Positions 25,686-33,605 of a stretch of 64,000 nt of DNA are shown in pieces; position 1 is the first letter of the stretch; each line of letters opens with the position of its first letter. The stretch covers positions 310,001 through 374,000 of the forward strand of contig NZ_CP012697.1 of the NCBI RefSeq assembly GCF_001314225.1, given 5' to 3'. The notes under the pieces are model-generated. The model searched no databases, was not told where the DNA came from, and saw nothing but the letters and a program-made list of their open reading frames with translations. The DNA comes from Microbacterium sp. No. 7. Its GTDB lineage: Bacteria > Actinomycetota > Actinomycetes > Actinomycetales > Microbacteriaceae. The position numbers were made by a program, and so were the translations under genes.

Positions 25686-27157
25686 GAGGCCTCCTCGCGA
25701 ACGAGCGCGGCCGTCTCGGCGCGGCGGATCTTGCCGCCCGTCGTGCGCGGCAGGCGCTCGACGCGCAGCCATCGCCGGGGACGGGATGCCGGGGCGAGCC
25801 GTTCCGCGGCCCACGAGCGCAGCGCGGGCGTCGGTGGCGCGTCGCCCTCGACGACGAGTGCGATCGCGATGCCGAGGTGGCGGTGGGGGAGCGGCACGGC
25901 GCACACGGCGCCGAGCCCCGGCATCCCCTCGAAGGCCTGCTCGACGTGCAGCAGCGACACGGTGTGGCCGCCCGTCGTGACGACGTCGCCGTCGCGGCCG
26001 GCGAGCTCGAGCGTGCGCCCGCGCAGGCGTGCCCGGTCGTGCACGGTCGCCCAGCCGCCGGCATCCATGATCGGCTGCGGCGGCACGAGGTAGCGGTCGG
26101 AGCACGACGCCGAGCGGATCCACAGCGTGCCGAGCCCGCCCTCTGGCAGTCGTTCGTCGCCGTCGCGCACCTGCGCCTCGACCCCGTCGAACAGCCGCAG
26201 CTCGGCGCCGTGCCGTGTCTTGCCGATGAAGCCGAGCTCGCCGGCCCCGTAGTAGTTGACGAGCCGCGCGGCGGGCAGCGCCTCGCCGACCGCGGCGTGC
26301 AGGGGCGGCGGCAGCGACGCCCCGCCCGTGACGATGAGCTCGAGGCCCGCGAACCGGTGCGGATCGCGGCGGGCCGCGTGCACGAGGGCGTGCAGCGCGG
26401 CCGGGATCGTCACGAGTCGTGTGACGCCTGCCGCCTGCGGCGTGAGCCAGAGGTCGTCGAGGGCGTCGGCGAGGTGCACGGTGCCGCCCGTCGCGAGGGC
26501 CTCGAGGAGCGTGTACAGCGTGAGGCTCGACGAGAGCGGCCCCGGCGCGAACGTGACCGTGCCGTCGTGCGCGCCGAGGCGGCGGCGCGAGACGGCGACG
26601 TTGGCCCGGTACTGCCCACACGTCTTGAGGAACGCCTTCGGCGCGCCCGTCGTGCCCGACGAGAAGAGCAGCAGGAACGGCTCGTCGTCGGGGCGCTCGC
26701 ACGGCGGCCGGGCGATGGGTGCCGTGGTGCTGGGTGCCGTGGTGCCCGGTGCGGTGGTGCGGGATGCCGTGGTGCTCGCCCGCTCCGTCCGCTCCAGCGC
26801 TTCGAGGTCGAGCGTGCGGCCGGCCCACGCGGCATCCCGCAGAGCGCGCTCGAGCTCCGCGTCGTCGGTGACGAGCACGGCGACGCCGCACGTCGTGATC
26901 GTCTGCACGCGCTGCGCGAGCGGCCAGCGGGGATCGAGCGCGGCGACGATGCCGCCGTGCGCCGCGAGCGCGGCGACGATGCGGGCCGTGTGGAACGCCG
27001 ACGCGAGGCTGATCGCGGCGACGCCGTCGCCGATCGCCGCCCAGGTGCGCCACGACCGCTCGCGCAGCTCCCCGTAGGTCAGCGCCGCCTCGGCCGTCAC
27101 GATGGCCGCACGGCCGGGCTGCGCCGCAGCGACGCGTTCCACGGCCTCCGCGATCAT
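25682..27157 (-). CDS. AMP-binding (acyl/aryl-CoA or ACP ligase-like) enzyme
   Basis: 491-residue adenylate-forming enzyme that would activate a carboxylic acid with ATP. The P-loop-like LFSSGTTGAPKA is at about residue 155. NYYGAGELGFIG takes the place of the usual YGxTE motif. DGDVVTTGGHTVSLLHVE is the hinge, and the catalytic lysine is in TTGGKIRRAE near the C-terminus. A Thr/Ala/Pro linker (TTAPGTTAPSTTAP) precedes the P-loop and is encoded by imperfect 15-bp DNA repeats. ATG 27157 has GGGAGGT upstream. Paired with the ketosynthase, it may prime a small acyl-chain pathway; the substrate is unknown. Confidence 0.85.
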   Translation of the reverse strand: MIAEAVERVAAAQPGRAAIVTAEAALTYGELRERSWRTWAAIGDGVAAISLASAFHTARIVAALAAHGGIVAALDPRWPLAQRVQTITTCGVAVLVTDDAELERALRDAAWAGRTLDLEALERTERASTTASRTTAPGTTAPSTTAPIARPPCERPDDEPFLLLFSSGTTGAPKAFLKTCGQYRANVAVSRRRLGAHDGTVTFAPGPLSSSLTLYTLLEALATGGTVHLADALDDLWLTPQAAGVTRLVTIPAALHALVHAARRDPHRFAGLELIVTGGASLPPPLHAAVGEALPAARLVNYYGAGELGFIGKTRHGAELRLFDGVEAQVRDGDERLPEGGLGTLWIRSASCSDRYLVPPQPIMDAGGWATVHDRARLRGRTLELAGRDGDVVTTGGHTVSLLHVEQAFEGMPGLGAVCAVPLPHRHLGIAIALVVEGDAPPTPALRSWAAERLAPASRPRRWLRVERLPRTTGGKIRRAETAALVREEAS

Positions 27158-27172
27158 CCGCGCACCTCCCAC

Positions 27173-27187
27173 CTGAACACCGTTCAG
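27173..27187. promoter_or_regulatory. Palindrome CTGAACACCGTTCAG upstream of the ligase/ketosynthase pair
   Basis: Perfect 6-3-6 inverted repeat 15 bases before the ligase start codon. Size and form suit a TetR-type repressor site overlapping the promoter, but no regulator gene is adjacent. Confidence 0.55.
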
Positions 27188-27225
27188 TGTAGTGCGGCGC
27201 GCCCCGCGGCGTCCCCTCGCACACC

Positions 27226-27370
27226 GAGAGTGCATCTGCACGCCGAGAATGCATCTGTGCGCCGAGAGTGCAGTTCCCACGTGCAGTCTCGGCGCACAGA
27301 TGCACTCTCGCTGTCGGGCGGAGGAAGGATGGCGGGAGGAGGGATGCCGGGAGGAGGGATGCCGGCGGGT
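27226..27370. repeat. GCCGAGAGTGCATCTG tandem/inverted array and GGATGCCGGGAG repeats
   Basis: Three 20-bp units with core CCGAGARTGCA followed by the inverse core (TGCAGTCTCGGCGCACAG, 27282-27299) form a local hairpin. Then GGAGGAGGGATGCCGG is repeated up to 27370. It is the same design as the arrays at 23841, 40590 and 49647, with a different sequence. No gene is seen here. Confidence 0.8.
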
Positions 27371-27377
27371 GCGAGGC

Positions 27378-28439
27378 CTACGCCGGGACCGGGGCGACGA
27401 TGTCGCGGAGGCCGGGGAGCACGTCGGCGCGCAGGATCTCCAGCTGCTCCAGCCACTGGGTGCGCGGCGTGAGGTCGTGGTGGCCGGGGATCGAGATCGC
27501 GTCGAAGCCGTAGGCCTCGTGGTAGCGGGCCAGCTTGTCGAGCGCCTGCTGCGGGCTGCCCACGAGCGCCGAGCCCCGCTCCAGCCAGTCCTCGAACGAG
27601 TGGAAGGTCACGGCCGGGTCGAAGTCGTTGAACGTGTCGACGCGGCCGAAGAACCGGTCGTACGCGGCACGCGCGATCTCGAGCGCGTCCTGCGAGCGCT
27701 TCGCCAGATACACGCTGAACCCCGCGCCCACGCGGGCGTCGGCGGGATCGCGTCCGGCATCCGCCCAGGCCTGGCGGTAGTGCTGCACGAGCGGCAGGTA
27801 TCCCTCGACCGACTTCTGCGCGTTGGCGACCCAGATGGGGTCGCCGTACTCGGCGGCGAGCTCGACCGTCGCCTTCGAGGTCGACGAGCCGTGCCATGCG
27901 GGGATGCGCGGCTGCAGCGGCGCGGGGTGCACGGTCGCGCCCCGCAGCGGCGAGTGCCGGATGAGCGGGCGGCCGGTCGGCGGGTCCCAGTCGACGGGCT
28001 CGCCCGACCAGAGCTGCCGCAGCAGCCGGTAGTTGTCGCGCTGTGTGTCCCACGCCTCCTCGCGGCCGATGCCGAACAGCTCCGACTGCTCGGGGCCGTT
28101 GCCCTTGCCGACGATGAGCTCGACGCGGCCGCCCGACAGCACGTCGAGGGTCGCGTAGTCCTCGGCGACGCGCACGGGGTCGAGCACCGACAGCAGCGTC
28201 ACGCCCGTGAACAGGCGCAGCGTCGAGGTGCGCTGCGCGATCGCCGAGAGGATCACGGGCGGCGAGCTGGAGATGAACGGGGCGTGGTGCCGCTCGCCGA
28301 CCGCGTAGCCGTCGAAGCCCAGCTGCTCGAACAGCACGGCGTTCTCGACGACGCCGTCGAGCCGCTCCTTCTGCGTGGGGACGCGCCCGTCGGGCCCCGG
28401 CCCGTTGGCGATGATGTCCAGTCCGATGACGGTGACCAT
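27378..28439 (-). CDS. LLM-class flavin-dependent monooxygenase (CE1758-like)
   Basis: Luciferase-like TIM-barrel monooxygenase, 353 residues, using reduced FMN and O2. Characteristic stretches are FEQLGFDGYAVGERHH, the substrate/flavin region SILDPVRVAEDYATLDVLSGGR in the variant SVLDP, and a C-terminal GSPQQALDKLARYHEAYGFDA. It resembles the CE1758 subfamily as I remember it. Start ATG 28439 is preceded by GGGAGA. It is followed upstream by the cysteine-synthase-like gene in the same orientation, 14 bases apart, forming a two-gene operon divergent from an ABC importer. Substrate probably a small sulfur- or nitrogen-containing compound (inference). Confidence 0.88.
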   Translation of the reverse strand: MVTVIGLDIIANGPGPDGRVPTQKERLDGVVENAVLFEQLGFDGYAVGERHHAPFISSSPPVILSAIAQRTSTLRLFTGVTLLSVLDPVRVAEDYATLDVLSGGRVELIVGKGNGPEQSELFGIGREEAWDTQRDNYRLLRQLWSGEPVDWDPPTGRPLIRHSPLRGATVHPAPLQPRIPAWHGSSTSKATVELAAEYGDPIWVANAQKSVEGYLPLVQHYRQAWADAGRDPADARVGAGFSVYLAKRSQDALEIARAAYDRFFGRVDTFNDFDPAVTFHSFEDWLERGSALVGSPQQALDKLARYHEAYGFDAISIPGHHDLTPRTQWLEQLEILRADVLPGLRDIVAPVPA

Positions 28440-28453
28440 GTGCTTTCTCTCCC

Positions 28454-29476
28454 TCAGTTCGTGAACCAGCGGTCGGCGATGTCGCCGAAGTCGTGCGTGC
28501 GCAGCCACTGCTCGTCGTACTCCGCGGCCGTGTAGTCGCGTGCGTGGTCGGCGGAGAACGCGACGATCACGTCGCCGGGGTTCGCGCTCTCGGCGCGCTC
28601 GAGCGCGACCTTGATGCTCAGCACCGAGCTGAGGCCCAGCAGCAGGCCCTCGGTGCGGGCGAGCCGGAACGCGAAGTCGATGACCTCGCCCTTCGTGCGC
28701 GCCTCGAGCGCGTCGAGCTGCTCGAGGTCGACGTTGTCGGCCCAGTCCTGCTCCAGCTCCTCGTGCCCGGGGGCGCGGTGGAACACCTTGTTCAGCGCGG
28801 CGTCCGCCCACGGCCGTTCGGGCAGGTCGAACGTCGTGCCGATGACCTGGATGCCGGGGGTGCGCTCGCGCAGGAAGCGTCCCGTGCCGCTCACCGTGCC
28901 GCCCGTCGCGATCGCCGCGATGAAGTGCGTGATGCGCCCCTCGGTCTGGTGCCACAGCTCGGGCCCGGTCGACGCGTAGTGCGCCGCGGGATTGCTCCGC
29001 ACCGACTGCTGGCGCGACCACCACAGGTCGTCGTGCGCGGCGACCTCGCGCTCGGCGACCGACCACGCGTGCTCGGGGTCGTCCTTGTCGACGTCGAACC
29101 GCCCCGGGATGACGTCGACGCCCAGCAGGCGCAGCAGGTTGAGCTTGCCGGGCGACAGGTCGGGCTTGGCGATGACGGTCGACGGATGCCCCGTGAGCAC
29201 GCCCGCGAGCGCGAGGGCGATCGACGTGTTGCCCTGACCGGTCTCGATGATCCGCGCGCCGCCCTGCAGCTCGCCGTTCGCGACCGCCTCGCGCAGGATG
29301 TTCACCGCGATCCGGTCCTTCGACGAGCCGCCGATGTTGAAGTGGTCGAGCTTGACGTAGACGGATGCCGGCAGGCCGCGCGTGAGCACGTTCAGCCGCA
29401 CGAGGGGCGTGTTGCCGATCAGCTCGAGCACGCTGTCGTACGTGCGGCTGAGCGCGGCGTCGGGGTAGCTGGTCAT
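28454..29476 (-). CDS. Cysteine-synthase-like PLP enzyme
   Basis: Beta-family PLP enzyme, 340 residues, similar to O-acetylserine sulfhydrylase and cystathionine beta-synthase. The Schiff-base lysine is Lys53 in HFNIGGSSKDRIA. The PLP phosphate loop is present as IATGGTVSGTGR. The substrate loop that reads PTSGNTG in CysK is here TGQGNTS, so the chemistry is probably not plain cysteine synthesis. It lies in an operon with a flavin monooxygenase and faces the ABC importer, suggesting release or recapture of sulfide or another group from the imported compound. Start ATG 29476 is the first with family similarity directly after. Confidence 0.88.
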   Translation of the reverse strand: MTSYPDAALSRTYDSVLELIGNTPLVRLNVLTRGLPASVYVKLDHFNIGGSSKDRIAVNILREAVANGELQGGARIIETGQGNTSIALALAGVLTGHPSTVIAKPDLSPGKLNLLRLLGVDVIPGRFDVDKDDPEHAWSVAEREVAAHDDLWWSRQQSVRSNPAAHYASTGPELWHQTEGRITHFIAAIATGGTVSGTGRFLRERTPGIQVIGTTFDLPERPWADAALNKVFHRAPGHEELEQDWADNVDLEQLDALEARTKGEVIDFAFRLARTEGLLLGLSSVLSIKVALERAESANPGDVIVAFSADHARDYTAAEYDEQWLRTHDFGDIADRWFTN

Positions 29477-29559
29477 GCGCCGACGGTAGGCGCGCCGCCC
29501 CGAGCCGCGCCGCCGGCCGCGCAACATGCCGACATCGTGGGGCCCGGCACGGCGCTCAC

Positions 29560-29594
29560 GTGACGCCGCGTGTCACGCCGTGACCGTGGGTGAC
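29560..29594. promoter_or_regulatory. GTGAC array 1, importer / PLP-enzyme divergent region
   Basis: GTGAC at 29560, 29580 and 29590 and its complement GTCAC at 29572. The forward copies are spaced 20 and 10 bp, one to two helical turns. The region lies between two divergent operons of the monooxygenase cluster and matches arrays at 36685 and 42374. Candidate operator or activator site. Confidence 0.55.
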
Positions 29595-29673
29595 ATGCCG
29601 GGGAAGGCACGGGCGTCGCCCTCTGCGAGTCTGTGGCCTCGGCGCGGCAGAGCGCCGAACGTTCACGACGACC

Positions 29674-29707
29674 CGAATTCACCACAGCACCGAATTCACC
29701 ACAGCAC
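29674..29707. repeat. 17-bp tandem duplication in importer leader
   Basis: CGAATTCACCACAGCAC occurs twice with no gap (29674-29690, 29691-29707), immediately before the GGAGGA ribosome site of the permease at 29719. A related CACCACAGCAC stands before the binding-protein gene at 33606. Confidence 0.85.
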
Positions 29708-29718
29708 GGAGGACACGG

Positions 29719-30864
29719 ATGGCGGGCTACATCGGCAGGCGACTGCTGCAGGCACTCGGCGTGCTCTGGGCGGCGTACACCGTCTCGTTCCTCGTGCTGT
29801 TCGCGCTGCCCGCCGACCCCGTGCGCCTGCTCGCGGGCGGCGATGCGACCGACATCACGGATGAGCAGTTCGACGAGCTGCGCGCCCGGTACGGACTCGA
29901 CCAGCCGCTCATCCTGCAATATCTCGGACAGCTCGGCCGTGTGCTGCGCGGCGACCTCGGCACGTCGATCGTCAGCGGCCGCCCCGTGGCGCAGATCCTC
30001 GCCGAGGCGATCGGGCCCACCGTGCAGATCGCCGCGGTCGGCTTCGTGATCGCCGTGCTCGTCGGCGGCACCCTCGCCTTCTTCGCGACGTTCACGCGCA
30101 GCCGCGCGCTCGCGAACGTGCTCATCGGCCTGCCGCCGCTGGGCGTCGCGGTGCCGTCGTTCTGGCTGGGCCTGCTGCTCATCCAGTGGTTCTCGTTCTC
30201 GATCCCGCTGTTCCCGGCCGTCGGCGACGGCGGTCCCATCGCGATCGTGCTCCCCGCGATCACCCTCGCGGTGCCGACCGGCGCGACGATCGCGCAGCTG
30301 CTCGCGAAGAGCCTCGACGGCGCGCTGCGCGAGCCGTACATCGACACGGCGTGGGCGAAGGGCGCGAGCCGATGGCGCGTGCACGTGCGGCACGCCCTGC
30401 GCAACGCGGCGTTGCCCGCCCTCACGATGACGGGCCTCGTCGTCGGCCAGCTGCTCTCGGGCACGGTCGTGACCGAGACGGTGTTCTCGCGGCCCGGCGT
30501 GGGCCGGGTGACCGCGGCCGCCGTGCAGCAGCAGGACATCGCGGTCGTGCAGGGCGTCGTGCTGTTCGCCGCGGTCGTCTTCGTGCTCGCCAACCTCGTC
30601 GTGGATCTCGTCTACCCGCTCGTCGACCCGCGCATCGTGCTCGCGGGCCGTCGCGGGCGGGGTCCGGCGGCGGGGGCGCCCGGGGCGTCGGCGGGATCTG
30701 GGTCCGCGTCGTCCCCGGGGTCCGGTCCCGGCTCGCCTCCGGCGTCCGGGGCGCCGCAGGCTGCGGCATCCGCCCAGGCTCCGGCGTCCGCGCAGAGTTC
30801 GGCATCCGCACAGGTCCCGGCGTCCGCGCCCGAGAAGCACCTCACCGCAGGAGGCACCCGATGA
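29719..30864 (+). CDS. ABC importer permease, DppB/OppB type
   Basis: 381-residue inner-membrane permease of the peptide/nickel/opine uptake family, with six membrane spans (first YIGRRLLQALGVLWAAYTVS). It has the family's cytoplasmic coupling loop DTAWAKGASRWRVHVRHALRNAALPALT. The last roughly 70 residues (GRRGRGPAAGAPG onward) are a Gly/Ala/Ser/Pro tail made of short DNA repeats and are not part of the fold. First gene of a four-gene importer unit plus a monooxygenase, with GGAGGA upstream of ATG 29719. Its stop overlaps the next start (ATGA). Confidence 0.92.
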   Translation: MAGYIGRRLLQALGVLWAAYTVSFLVLFALPADPVRLLAGGDATDITDEQFDELRARYGLDQPLILQYLGQLGRVLRGDLGTSIVSGRPVAQILAEAIGPTVQIAAVGFVIAVLVGGTLAFFATFTRSRALANVLIGLPPLGVAVPSFWLGLLLIQWFSFSIPLFPAVGDGGPIAIVLPAITLAVPTGATIAQLLAKSLDGALREPYIDTAWAKGASRWRVHVRHALRNAALPALTMTGLVVGQLLSGTVVTETVFSRPGVGRVTAAAVQQQDIAVVQGVVLFAAVVFVLANLVVDLVYPLVDPRIVLAGRRGRGPAAGAPGASAGSGSASSPGSGPGSPPASGAPQAAASAQAPASAQSSASAQVPASAPEKHLTAGGTR

Positions 30865-31805
30865 GCGACAGCACAGCGCTCCTTCCCGCCGCGCGCGAGC
30901 AGGCGGAGGACACCTTCGCGCAGACCGCGGGCGCCCGCTTCGACGACGCCGTCGCCGACCGCGCGGGCGACACCGGCACGCGCCGTCCCTCGCGTGCGCT
31001 CGCCGTGCTGCGCCGGCCCACGGTGGTGGTCGCCGCCGTGTGGCTCGTGATCGTCGCCGTCGCCGCGATCGCCCCGTCGCTGCTCGCCCCCGGCGACCCG
31101 CTGCTCGGCGTGCCCGCCGACAAGCTGCTGCCGCCGTCGGCCGAGCACCTCTTCGGCACCGACCAGATCGGCCGCGACCTCTACACCCGCACCGTGCACG
31201 GCGCGTCGCTCACCCTGTCGGCCGCGGCGATCGCCGTCGGCATCGGCATGCTCGTCGGCGCCGTCCTCGGTCTCGTCGCCGGCTTCACGGGCGGCCGCGT
31301 CGACGACCTCATCATGCGCTTCGCCGACGTGCTGCTCGCGATCCCCGGCCTGCTGCTCTCGCTCGCGATCATCACGGTGCTCGGCTTCGGCACCGTCAAT
31401 GTCGCGATCGCCGTGGGCGCCGCGAGCGTCGCCTCGGTGTCGCGCATCATGCGCTCCGAGGTGCTGCGCGTGCGCTCGTCGCCGTTCGTCGAGGCCGCCT
31501 ACACCTCCGGCAACCGCTGGCTGCGGGTGCTGCTGCGGCACGTGCTGCCGAACGCGATCGGCCCCGTGCTCGTGCTCGCGGTGCTCGAGCTGGGCGGCGC
31601 GATCCTCGCGGTGTCGTCGCTCAGCTTCCTGGGCTACGGCGCGCAGCCGCCGCTCGCCGAGTGGGGCTCGCTCGTCTCGGGCGGCCGCGACCACCTGCGC
31701 TCGGCGTGGTGGCTCACCACCTTCCCGGGCATCGCCATCGCGCTCACCGTGCTCTCCGCCCACCGCCTCTCCCGCGCCCTCGACACCGATCGGAGCGACC
31801 GATGA
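30861..31805 (+). CDS. ABC importer permease, DppC/OppC type
   Basis: 314-residue second permease subunit. The N-terminal extension of about 45 residues precedes the first span (VVVAAVWLVIVAVAAIAPSLL). HLFGTDQIGRDLYTRTVHGA, a hallmark of OppC proteins, follows the first span. The coupling motif is in EAAYTSGNRWLRVLLRHVLPNAI and a family end motif is in LSFLGYGAQPPLAEWGSL. It overlaps its neighbours by 4 bases on both sides. Confidence 0.93.
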   Translation: MSDSTALLPAAREQAEDTFAQTAGARFDDAVADRAGDTGTRRPSRALAVLRRPTVVVAAVWLVIVAVAAIAPSLLAPGDPLLGVPADKLLPPSAEHLFGTDQIGRDLYTRTVHGASLTLSAAAIAVGIGMLVGAVLGLVAGFTGGRVDDLIMRFADVLLAIPGLLLSLAIITVLGFGTVNVAIAVGAASVASVSRIMRSEVLRVRSSPFVEAAYTSGNRWLRVLLRHVLPNAIGPVLVLAVLELGGAILAVSSLSFLGYGAQPPLAEWGSLVSGGRDHLRSAWWLTTFPGIAIALTVLSAHRLSRALDTDRSDR

Positions 31806-33538
31806 CCGCCGTGCTCACCGTCGAAGGGCTGAGCGTCAGCTACCGCACGCCGCGCGGATCCGTGGACGCCGTGCAGGACGTCTCGTTCGAGGTGGCGCGC
31901 GGCGAGACCGTCGCCCTCGTGGGCGAGTCGGGCTCGGGCAAGTCGACGACGGCGCACGCCGTGGCGCGCCTGCTGCCGGCATCCGCGTCGCTCTCGTCGG
32001 GGCGCGCGCTGCTCGGCGACGTCGACCTCGTCACGGCGTCGGGCGCCGAGCTCGCGTCCATCCGCGGCCGTCGCATCGGCCTCGTGCCGCAGGACCCCAC
32101 GGTGAGTCTCAACCCCGTCGCGCGCATCGGCGCGCAGGTGGCCGAGGCGCTGCTCGTGCACCGGCTCGCCGACCGTGCGACCGCGGCGCAGCGGGCCGTC
32201 GAGGCGCTCGCGCTCGCGGGCCTGCCCGACCCCGACGTGCGGGCGCGGCAGTACCCGCACGAGCTGTCGGGCGGCATGCGCCAGCGCGTGCTCATCGCGA
32301 TCGCGATGATCGCCGGGCCCGAGCTGATCGTCGCCGACGAGCCCACGAGCGCGCTCGACGTCACGGTGCAGCGGCAGATCCTCGACCAGCTCGACGAGCT
32401 GCGCGCGCAGCGCGGCACCGGCATCCTCCTCATCACGCACGACCTGGGCGTCGCGGCCGACCGCGCCGATCGCGTGCTCGTGATGCACCGCGGGCGGCTC
32501 GTCGAGTCGGGCACGCCCGCGCAGGTGATCGGCGACCCGCGCGACGCGTACACGCGCCGGCTCATCGCCGCGGCGCCGAGCCTCAGCGCGCACCGCGGTG
32601 CCGCGACGCTGCTCTCCGCGCCGCGGAGCGCCGACGGGCCCGCGCTCGCCTGGGGTGCGGGAGGCGCGGGACGTGCGGAAAGCGCGGGGGCTGCGGAGGG
32701 ATCGGGGGCTGCGCCCGCGTCGGAGCCGGCATCCGGCACCGCCGCGCCCGTGCTGGAGGTGCGCGACCTCGTGAAGGAGTTCGCGCTGCCGCGCGCGGCG
32801 GGCGGCGGCGTGCAGCGCGCCGTCGACGGCGTGTCGTTCCGCATCGACCGCGGCACGACGCTCGCGATCGTCGGCGAGTCGGGCTCGGGCAAGACGACCA
32901 CCGCCCGCCTCGCGCTGCGCCTCGCCGACGCGACGTCGGGGACCGTGCTCGTCGACGGCGAGGACGTCACGGCCGTGCGCGGCGCGCCGCTGCGGCACCT
33001 GCGCCGCCGCGTGCAGCTCGTGCAGCAGAACCCCTACGCGACCCTCAACCCGCGCTGGACGGTCGCGCAGCTCATCGCCGACCCGCTGCGCGCGTTCGGC
33101 GAGGGCGACCGTCGCAGCCGTGCGCGGCGCGCGGCCGAGCTGCTCGACGTCGTCGCGCTTCCCGCCTCGGCGCTCGCGCGGCGTCCCGCGGAGCTGTCGG
33201 GCGGACAGCGGCAGCGCGTCGCGATCGCCCGGGCGCTCGCGATCTCGCCCGAGCTGCTCGTGCTCGACGAGCCGGTGTCGGCGCTCGACGTGTCGATCCA
33301 GCACCAGATCCTGAGCCTGCTCGTCGACCTGCAGCACCACTACGGCCTCACCTACCTGTTCATCTCGCACGACCTCGCCGTCGTGCGCCAGATCGCCCAT
33401 CGCGTGGCCGTCATGCGGTCGGGTCGCATCGTCGAGACGGGCACGGCGGATGCCGTGTTCGGCGACCCGGTCGACCCCTACACGCGCGACCTGATCGACG
33501 CGATCCCCGGCGCCGCGCTGCGCGGCGCCGCCGTATGA
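31802..33538 (+). CDS. ABC importer ATPase, fused DppD-DppF pair
   Basis: 578-residue protein with two nucleotide-binding domains. The first has Walker A GESGSGKST at about 40-48, signature LSGGMRQRV, and Walker B LIVADEP. The second has GESGSGKTT at about 360, LSGGQRQRV and LLVLDEP. Each is followed by an oligopeptide-transporter C-terminal extension (DAYTRRLI, DPYTRDLI). The linker at about 265-315 is Ala/Gly/Ser-rich. One polypeptide thus replaces the usual two ATPases. ATG 31802 overlaps the permease stop. Confidence 0.95.
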   Translation: MTAVLTVEGLSVSYRTPRGSVDAVQDVSFEVARGETVALVGESGSGKSTTAHAVARLLPASASLSSGRALLGDVDLVTASGAELASIRGRRIGLVPQDPTVSLNPVARIGAQVAEALLVHRLADRATAAQRAVEALALAGLPDPDVRARQYPHELSGGMRQRVLIAIAMIAGPELIVADEPTSALDVTVQRQILDQLDELRAQRGTGILLITHDLGVAADRADRVLVMHRGRLVESGTPAQVIGDPRDAYTRRLIAAAPSLSAHRGAATLLSAPRSADGPALAWGAGGAGRAESAGAAEGSGAAPASEPASGTAAPVLEVRDLVKEFALPRAAGGGVQRAVDGVSFRIDRGTTLAIVGESGSGKTTTARLALRLADATSGTVLVDGEDVTAVRGAPLRHLRRRVQLVQQNPYATLNPRWTVAQLIADPLRAFGEGDRRSRARRAAELLDVVALPASALARRPAELSGGQRQRVAIARALAISPELLVLDEPVSALDVSIQHQILSLLVDLQHHYGLTYLFISHDLAVVRQIAHRVAVMRSGRIVETGTADAVFGDPVDPYTRDLIDAIPGAALRGAAV

Positions 33539-33605
33539 ACGGCCGCGCTGCGCGGCGCCGCCCTCCGAACCCTCACACCACAGCACACCAGTAAGGACAC
33601 ACACC

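Noticed and set aside
24313..26064. Upstream extension of the small Cys-rich protein (651-codon frame)
   Set aside because: The extension is antisense to the ketosynthase and has shadow composition; the ribosome site AAAGGA and the palindromes support the short start.
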